Shown piece after piece: positions 59,600 to 64,000 of a DNA stretch of 64,000 nucleotides. The translations under genes were made by a program, and so were the position numbers. Below the pieces are notes generated by a model. The model saw only the letters and a list, made by a program, of their open reading frames with translations, made no database searches and had not been told where the DNA came from. This DNA is from PALSA-612 sp963711315 (GTDB lineage: Bacteria > Actinomycetota > Thermoleophilia > Gaiellales > Gaiellaceae), in contig CAVQDQ010000002.1 in assembly GCA_963711315.1 (NCBI GenBank), forward strand, positions 854,952 to 918,951, read 5' to 3'. Within the stretch, counting starts at the first letter, position 1, and each line of letters starts with the position of its first letter.

Positions 59600-60852
59600 G
59601 TGCCTGTTGAGGCCCTGATTTCTTCCCTGCGACCCGGGGGCGGGGACTTGGAGCGTCTGTGTAAGTGGCTCCTCGAAAACGCCCCCGAGTACCGGAGTCG
59701 GCTGACGAAGGTGTGGCTATGGCAGGACTGGCCGGGGCGTTGGGGCGCGGACGCCGGTATCGACCTCATCGCAGACGATCGTGACGGCGGGTTCTGGGCC
59801 GTGCAAGCGAAGCACTACGACCCGGCCTACGCGATCAAGAAGGCCGACATCGACTCTTTCCTTTCGGAGTCCTCCCGACCAGGGTTCTCCTACCGGCTGC
59901 TGATCGCATCGACCGATCACGTGGGGCCGACAGCGCGGAGGACGCTCGCCGCACAGGAGAAGCCCGTCGGGATGCTGCTGCGCTCTCAACTGGAACTCCT
60001 CGAGGTCGCATGGCCGACGTCCCTCGCACCGCTGCGCCCAGCGACACCGACCCGCAAGGAGCCGCGACCGCATCAACGCGAGGCGATCCAGGACTGCGCG
60101 AACGCTCTGGCCTCGACGGATCGCGGCCAACTCGTAATGGCTTGCGGAACCGGCAAGACTCTCGTCGGCCCCTTCCTTGCTGACAGGCTCGCCGCACAGC
60201 GCGTGCTGGTGCTCGTGCCCTCGCTGTCGCTCCTCGGGCAGACGCTCAGAGAGTGGGCGACGACTGTCGAGTTCGACTACCTCGCAATCTGCTCCGACGA
60301 GACCGTCACAAGGGACGAACATGACGCGATGGTGGCGTCGACCTCCGAACTCGGGATTCCGGTAACGACCGACCCCGAGCGGATCGCACACTTCCTGCGA
60401 CGGCGCGGCGCACTGATGAAGGTCGTGCTCGCCACCTCCAGTCCTCGCCTCAGATCGCCGCTGCTCAGCGAGGCCGGGTGCCAGCCTTCGACCTCGTGAT
60501 CGCGGACGAGGCGCACCGCTGCGCTGGGCCAGCGGCAGGGCCGTTCGCGGCCGTGATCGATGCGAGGAAGATCAAGGCCCGCAAGCGGCTGTTCATGACC
60601 GCAACGCCGCGCTACTTCACTGGGCGCGTGAAGAAGGAGGCAGAAGAGGCCGACTGGGAGATCGCCTCAATGGACGACGAGGAGAAGTTCGGGAACGTGT
60701 TACATCGACTGACCTTCGGCCAGGCAATCGAGCGCGACCTCCTCTCCGACTATCAGGTCGTAGTCGTCGGCGTAAGCGACAAGGAAGCGCACGACCTCGC
60801 GGAGCGGGGCGCTTTCGTCACGCGCGACGGAGAGTCGGTCACAGACGCCTAA
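59600..60852 (+). pseudogene. Truncated restriction-nuclease / DEAD-DEAH helicase protein
   Basis: The N-terminal 140 residues look like a Mrr/PD-(D/E)xK nuclease: GADAGIDLIA, then FWAVQAKHYD with the Q-x-K core. Next is helicase domain 1 with motif I MACGTGKT, motif II IADEAHRCAG and motif III FMTATPRY. The frame breaks at about 60437: one inserted base restores ATYQSSPQIAAAQRGRVPAF, the usual motif Ib region. Even so the gene ends at TAA 60850-60852 after about 417 residues, before helicase domain 2, 50 bases from the integration repeats. It is a remnant of a defence-type or type III/IV restriction-like enzyme. Confidence 0.8.
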
Positions 60853-60901
60853 TCGAGGTGCTTACCCCGCCTACATTCTGAGACTGTCGTTAAACGCAAT
60901 G

Positions 60902-60923
60902 CTGGCGCGCAGACTGGCGCGCA
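60902..60923 (+). repeat. Tandem 10-bp repeats left of att copy 2
   Basis: CTGGCGCGCA occurs at 60902-60911 and 60914-60923, a 12-base period, 37 bases before att copy 2. The same unit recurs three times at 63161-63191. Confidence 0.6.
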
Positions 60924-60960
60924 GAGGCCTCAAACCCAACTCTGGAGCCGAATAGCACTC

Positions 60961-61009
60961 GTCTCCAAAACCGGGGGTTGCAGGTTCGAGTCCTGCCGCC
61001 CCTGTCCCT
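60961..61009 (+). repeat. att core repeat, copy 2
   Basis: A 49-base exact copy of the tRNA-Trp 3' half, with unrelated upstream sequence replacing the 5' half. The gap 60853-61091 otherwise holds only repeats and a hairpin. Confidence 0.85.
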
Positions 61010-61027
61010 CAGACTCGCATGTATGCA

Positions 61028-61067
61028 GGGGATCCCGTTATAGCAGCGTGTGTGAGACGGGATCCCC
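61028..61067 (+). repeat. 11-bp perfect inverted repeat next to att copy 2
   Basis: GGGGATCCCGT (61028-61038) and ACGGGATCCCC (61057-61067) are perfect inverse complements with an 18-base loop, between the att core and the next tandem repeats. It could be a recombination-directionality or terminator element. Confidence 0.5.
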
Positions 61068-61068
61068 G

Positions 61069-61090
61069 TGCTACCCAATCTGCTACCCAA
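61069..61090 (+). repeat. Tandem TGCTACCCAA repeats right of att copy 2
   Basis: TGCTACCCAA at 61069-61078 and 61081-61090 (12-base period). A third copy at 61570-61579 overlaps the integrase stop codon. Confidence 0.6.
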
Positions 61091-61091
61091 G

Positions 61092-61535
61092 TCACGCGCA
61101 CCCGCCGTCTCCACCGTCGGAGCCGATCACTCGGACGACTTCAATTCCGATGCGCGTCTCGGAGTCGAGGGCGAATACCGCCTCGCAGATCTTGGCCACA
61201 ACCGTGTCGGAAGGGCTTTCGAGCTTCGTCGTGACGTCAAGCACCCGGTAAGACGAGGACAAGGTGACGATCTCGCGAGGAGCAATCTTCATCCCGGTGA
61301 TGAGGCCGTACCACGGCCGCTTGTCGGGCGGCGTCCCGTAGCGTTCCTTGAACGCGGCGCGGAACTTCGAGATGTCGACCGTGGGCTGTGCTGGCGGCTG
61401 GGTCTCGACCTGCTCGGTCGTCGTCGCGGGCGGGCTCTCCGCTTCGGCGTCGGAGTCTCCGCTGCACCCGCTCGCCGCCATCGCGATGGCGCTCAGAACG
61501 GCAACGACGATGGCCTTTCGTGACACGAGGCGCAC
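61092..61535 (-). CDS. Hypothetical lipoprotein
   Basis: A 147-residue probable lipoprotein with a clear signal (VSRKAIVVAVLSAIAMAASGC) whose lipobox is AASGC (Cys24). A Thr/Pro-rich linker (about 28-50) leads to a small domain of about 90 residues with KIAPREIVTLSSSYRVLDVT and ending GGDGGCA. It is a cargo gene of the integrated segment, with no recognised function. GTG start. Confidence 0.75.
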   Translation of the reverse strand: MRLVSRKAIVVAVLSAIAMAASGCSGDSDAEAESPPATTTEQVETQPPAQPTVDISKFRAAFKERYGTPPDKRPWYGLITGMKIAPREIVTLSSSYRVLDVTTKLESPSDTVVAKICEAVFALDSETRIGIEVVRVIGSDGGDGGCA

Positions 61536-61571
61536 GACTCTCTCATACGGATTGCGGGGGAGTCAAGATTG

Positions 61572-62078
61572 CTACCCAACGTCCGGCTCGGCGGCCTGAG
61601 CGGCCCCGAACATGCGCGCCTCGGCGGCCTCCGCCTCGGAGCGGAACAGGACACCGGCGAGGTCGATGTAGCGCTGCGTCGTCGACAGGTCTCCGTGACC
61701 GGCCATCGCCTGCAGCGCGGCTGGCGGAACGCCCGCAGCAGCAGCGTTCGTGATTGCCGTGTGCCGTCCCTCATGGAACGGACGCACGTAGCCGTCGACC
61801 TTCGCCTTCGCCAGCGCCGCTCTGAACGTGTCGGCGTAACGATGGCGATCGAACGAGCCGCCCGTCTCGTCGTGACAAAACACGCGCTCTGAGTCGTCGC
61901 GATAGGCGGTGTCGGCGTATCGGGCGTAGAGCGCCTCAGCAGCGGCGTGGATGAGGATCTCGTCCTCGCCGTCCCACTCGACCACTGCCCCGTCTATCTC
62001 ATGAAAGTCGGGTGCGACGTAGGCCACAAGAACGCTGCCGACGGCCTGTTCGATCCACTTGTTCCTGAGAAATCCCAT
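61572..62078 (-). pseudogene. Tyrosine integrase, C-terminal catalytic remnant
   Basis: A 168-residue frame keeps the second half of a phage-type tyrosine recombinase catalytic domain: FHEGRHTAITNAA (His and Arg of box II), GHGDLSTTQ (His) and YIDLAG (nucleophile Tyr). The SAM-like core-binding domain, the N-terminal arm-binding domain and the first catalytic Arg are missing, and the frame before 62078 is not integrase-like. It is the likely former integrase of segment B, now inactive. Confidence 0.85.
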
Positions 62079-62237
62079 ATCGGCGCGCGATCATCTCACG
62101 TCGAGGGAGCGTTTCAACCGCGCCGGGGCCCTCCTCGCTGGCCCTAGTTCGCCACCCTAAGTAGCAAGGATCAATAGGGCAGAACAGTCGCGTTACGTGG
62201 GAACACGCTCGCCCAGGCCACTCTCGCCCCGTTGGCT

Positions 62238-62789
62238 TCAGAGTCCTCGTCGGAGCCAATCGTCTCGGCGAACCTCGTACACCGTCATCGGCTCGCCCGA
62301 GCGCCCGCGGCCTGGGCCCCGCGCCGCGAATCCGAGCTTGGCGGCAAGGCGACGAGATGGTTCGTTCGCTCCCTCCTCGATGTAGGCCGTGATGATCTCG
62401 ACATCGGTACGGCCCCAGAGGTCATCGATGGCTGCTTCCATCGCCTCGATCGCGATGCCTTCCCTCCGCCGCTCCTCGGTCACCCACCAGCCCGCCTCTA
62501 CCTCGTCGGGTGCGATGCCCTCGATGCCATGACCGGCAAGGCGCAGCTCGGCGCCGCCGAGGAAGCTCTCGTCCCGTCTGTCCCGGATCGCCCAGGGGCC
62601 GAAGCCGTGCTCTCGCCACTGCAGCTCGGCGGCGCGAGTGTCGCGCAATGCGTCGGCGGGGTTCTTCGACGCTCGTGCGTGCTCGGCCTCGTCGAGTCGT
62701 CTCAGCGGGATCAGAATCAGACGCGCTGTTCGGAGAACGATTCGACCGCGTGCCGGCCCCGCCGATTCGCCCGCGTAGCGTCCATGCAC
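62238..62789 (-). CDS. GNAT-family N-acetyltransferase
   Basis: About 183 residues of the RimJ/RimL-like GNAT group: TARLILIPLRRLDEAEH, GFGPWAIRDRRDESFLG, EAGWWVTEERRREGIAIEA (acetyl-CoA loop R-R-x-G-I-A) and NEPSRRLAAKLGF. GTG 62789 is a tentative start; ATG 62846 would add 19 residues. It would acetylate an amine or protein N-terminus. Cargo gene of segment B. Confidence 0.82.
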   Translation of the reverse strand: MHGRYAGESAGPARGRIVLRTARLILIPLRRLDEAEHARASKNPADALRDTRAAELQWREHGFGPWAIRDRRDESFLGGAELRLAGHGIEGIAPDEVEAGWWVTEERRREGIAIEAMEAAIDDLWGRTDVEIITAYIEEGANEPSRRLAAKLGFAARGPGRGRSGEPMTVYEVRRDDWLRRGL

Positions 62790-62914
62790 GCTCGCAGTAT
62801 GGCCCGATGCGTTCTGGTGATATTTCCCGAACTCATTGGCCCGCATCAGGGCGCTACCGCCTGAGCAGCTGGGAGAGGCCTGACGTTCGGGCGTTGTCGA
62901 GCCAGACATCGCCC

Positions 62915-62937
62915 GTGCGAACCATTGTGCGAACCAT
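62915..62937 (+). repeat. Tandem GTGCGAACCAT repeats left of att copy 3
   Basis: GTGCGAACCAT occurs at 62915-62925 and 62927-62937 (12-base period), 82 bases before att copy 3. Apart from these repeats and the att copy, 62790-63279 contains no gene I can support. Confidence 0.6.
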
Positions 62938-63018
62938 CTCAGCTGATCTCACGTGACCTCAGATGACTGAAACCGCATGAATATGTGCTCCACGACTCGA
63001 CTGACCCCCCCGCCCCAT

Positions 63019-63068
63019 GTCTCCAAAACCGGGGTTGCAGGTTCGAGTCCTGCCGCCCCTGTCCCTTT
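63019..63068 (+). repeat. att core repeat, copy 3
   Basis: The tRNA-Trp 3' half again, with GGGG in place of GGGGG. Similarity to the tRNA-side flank continues for about 18 more bases (gtagagccRaatc) with two mismatches, so it derives from an element related to the one at the tRNA. Confidence 0.8.
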
Positions 63069-63160
63069 GGTAGAGCCGAATCCCCCGCCAGCAAAGGCTT
63101 TGCGGGGTGTCAGCGCTCCGCCCTCCATTACCGCTCAAGATCGCTCGAGACCGCCTGAAA

Positions 63161-63191
63161 CTGGCGCGCACTGGCGCGCAACTGGCGCGCG
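63161..63191 (+). repeat. Triple CTGGCGCGCA repeats right of att copy 3
   Basis: CTGGCGCGCA at 63161-63170 and 63171-63180 and CTGGCGCGCG at 63182-63191. Same unit as at 60902-60923. Confidence 0.6.
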
Positions 63192-63279
63192 ATCCCTCGC
63201 GTTGGATACTCGCGAACCTCAGCCGGACAACACGCACGTCAGCGAGCCGCTGGTCCGCTGAGCTGGGGTCTGGCTAGTG

Positions 63280-64000
63280 CTACTCCAAGCACAAGTCGCA
63301 CGCTCTAGGGAACGGCTGTAGCGTTCTCTTGCGCTTGGCGTATCCAAGCGCCGTGTGACGGCGCAAGGACAGCGCCGCATAGCGGCGGAGGCGGCGAAGA
63401 GCGGAATGGTGGATCTCGGCAAGCGGGGAGACTTGCTCGACGGCGGATCGCAGGTCTTGCCGCTGGGCGATGATTCTCTCGATCCGACCCTCCGCCTCAC
63501 TAGCGGAGATCGAGCCGGCATTCACCTGGGAGATCAGCTGGCCGAGATCGCCGCGGTATTCGCGGATTCGACGAAGGCGCCATCGAGCTCACGGACAAAG
63601 GCGCGGACGAGTGTTGCGTTGGTCGTGCCTCCTCCCGCACGTGATCCTGTCGAGCCGGGATAGCCATCGCAGCTGGTGAGCGCGATCGGCTGTGGTGCGG
63701 TCTGCCAAGCCTTCAACAGCGGCCCGGCGACCTGCGAGCTGACTGCGAACGCGATCCCGTGGACGTCTCCCGTTCCGATCAGGTCAACGAGGCCGATTGC
63801 CTCACCGGAGTCCACGCGCAGTAGAGGTCCGCCGCTGTTTCGGGTGTTGACGGCGGCGTCTGTTTGTACGAGCTTCCGGCGCCCGATGTTGTCTATCGAA
63901 ATCGTCCGATCAAGTCCGCTAATGGTCCCTCGAGTCAGCGTCAAAGGCAGACCGAGCGGAAAGCCGAGTGCCGCGACTTCTACGCCCAGCCGTGGAGGGG
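63280..64000 (-). CDS. Trypsin-like (HtrA-type) serine protease, partial, one apparent frameshift
   Basis: The 5' part is beyond the window. From the edge the frame reads LGFPLGLPLTLTRGTISG, then QTDAAVNTRNSGGPLL, the active-site Ser segment of HtrA-type proteases with Thr-Arg in place of the usual Pro-Gly, then a hydrophobic strand and a stop at 63534. One added base near 63551-63558 instead continues as FVESANTRGDLGQLISQVNA into a helical C-terminal extension ending at 63280 (RRHTALGYAKRKRTLQPFP). The extension replaces the PDZ domain. It belongs to the region beyond the last att copy. Confidence 0.75.

Larger units (their letters stand above)
55203..60960. mobile_element. Integrated segment A at tRNA-Trp (5.8 kb)
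   Basis: The segment lies between copies 1 and 2 of the tRNA-Trp 3' half. It holds a peptide-binding protein, a cyclase-ATPase regulator and a truncated nuclease-helicase, but no integrase of its own. Its two ends carry different tandem repeats (ACTTTCCCGCA left, CTGGCGCGCA right), so it looks like a fusion of ends from two elements after a deletion. Confidence 0.6.
61010..63018. mobile_element. Integrated segment B at tRNA-Trp (2.0 kb)
   Basis: Bounded by att copies 2 and 3. It contains a lipoprotein gene, the C-terminal half of a tyrosine integrase and an acetyltransferase. Its ends carry TGCTACCCAA (left) and GTGCGAACCAT (right) tandem repeats. Too small and decayed to move by itself. Confidence 0.6.

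Noticed and set aside
60961..61009. A second and third tRNA-Trp gene (60961 and 63019)
   Set aside because: Only the anticodon loop to the 3' end is present; the acceptor 5' strand and D-arm are missing, so these are att repeats.
63355..63663. A plus-strand 102-codon frame at 63355-63663
   Set aside because: It lies antisense to the protease C-terminal extension, which has a far more natural composition.

Overview
The window is a GC-rich, densely coded bacterial chromosome segment with frequent GTG/TTG starts and many 4-nt start/stop overlaps. It carries gatCAB, cspA, folD, a FliA/WhiG-type sigma factor, an EF-G2-like GTPase, NarL-type two-component genes and cyclase-domain regulators. This suggests an actinobacterium, most likely of the Thermoleophilia (Gaiellales/Solirubrobacterales). 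That placement is inferred from gene content and style, not from a marker gene.

Layout. 0-9.4 kb (mostly minus strand): a SerA/class V aminotransferase pair, a penicillin-acylase homologue, and a signalling block of two tandem sister histidine kinases plus a response regulator fused to a cyclase domain. 9.6-13.5 kb (plus): a MacB/FtsX-type ABC exporter and a YqgE protein. 13.5-18 kb (minus): gatCAB with a small partner, cspA and folD. 18-20.7 kb (plus): a glycosyltransferase, an MBL hydrolase and a Gfo/Idh/MocA oxidoreductase. 20.7-33.5 kb (minus): a compact 13-gene surface-polysaccharide operon (UGM-like flavoenzyme, six glycosyltransferases, deacetylase, flippase, three methyltransferases, NHL propeller). 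33.6-39.2 kb: an HExxH protein, a lipoprotein, tRNA-Cys, an M24 peptidase, a thioredoxin-reductase-like flavoprotein, an alcohol dehydrogenase and a secreted SnoaL-like protein.

39.2-48.9 kb is the most interesting region. A branched-chain-amino-acid-type ABC importer (binding protein, a single LivH-LivM-LivG fusion, LivF) is followed in the same operon by a gene broken by one in-frame TGA. Reading through the TGA gives a 553-residue protein of the UGSC (seleno)protein type. Seventeen bases after the TGA is a 6-bp hairpin with a GGUC loop, the same loop as I recall for the E. coli fdhF SECIS. Two SDR dehydrogenases and a MetE-like zinc methyltransferase lie next to it. I read this as uptake and redox metabolism of an unknown small substrate through a selenoprotein.

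49-55.1 kb: tRNA-Gly, an RNase H-like protein, aldehyde dehydrogenase, a zinc-ribbon protein, EF-G2, a sigma factor and a 58-residue membrane protein. 55.1-64 kb: tRNA-Trp and two further copies of its 3' half (60961, 63019) mark tandem integrations. Each junction carries tandem 10-11-bp repeats like integrase arm sites. The segments hold a peptide-binding protein, a cyclase-NB-ARC-type regulator, a truncated nuclease-helicase, a lipoprotein, a truncated tyrosine integrase, an acetyltransferase and, at the edge, an HtrA-like protease.

Six genes show single-base frame breaks that restore a convincing protein when one base (or, in one case, one or two bases) is adjusted. Indel errors in the assembly are the simplest explanation, but real decay cannot be excluded.
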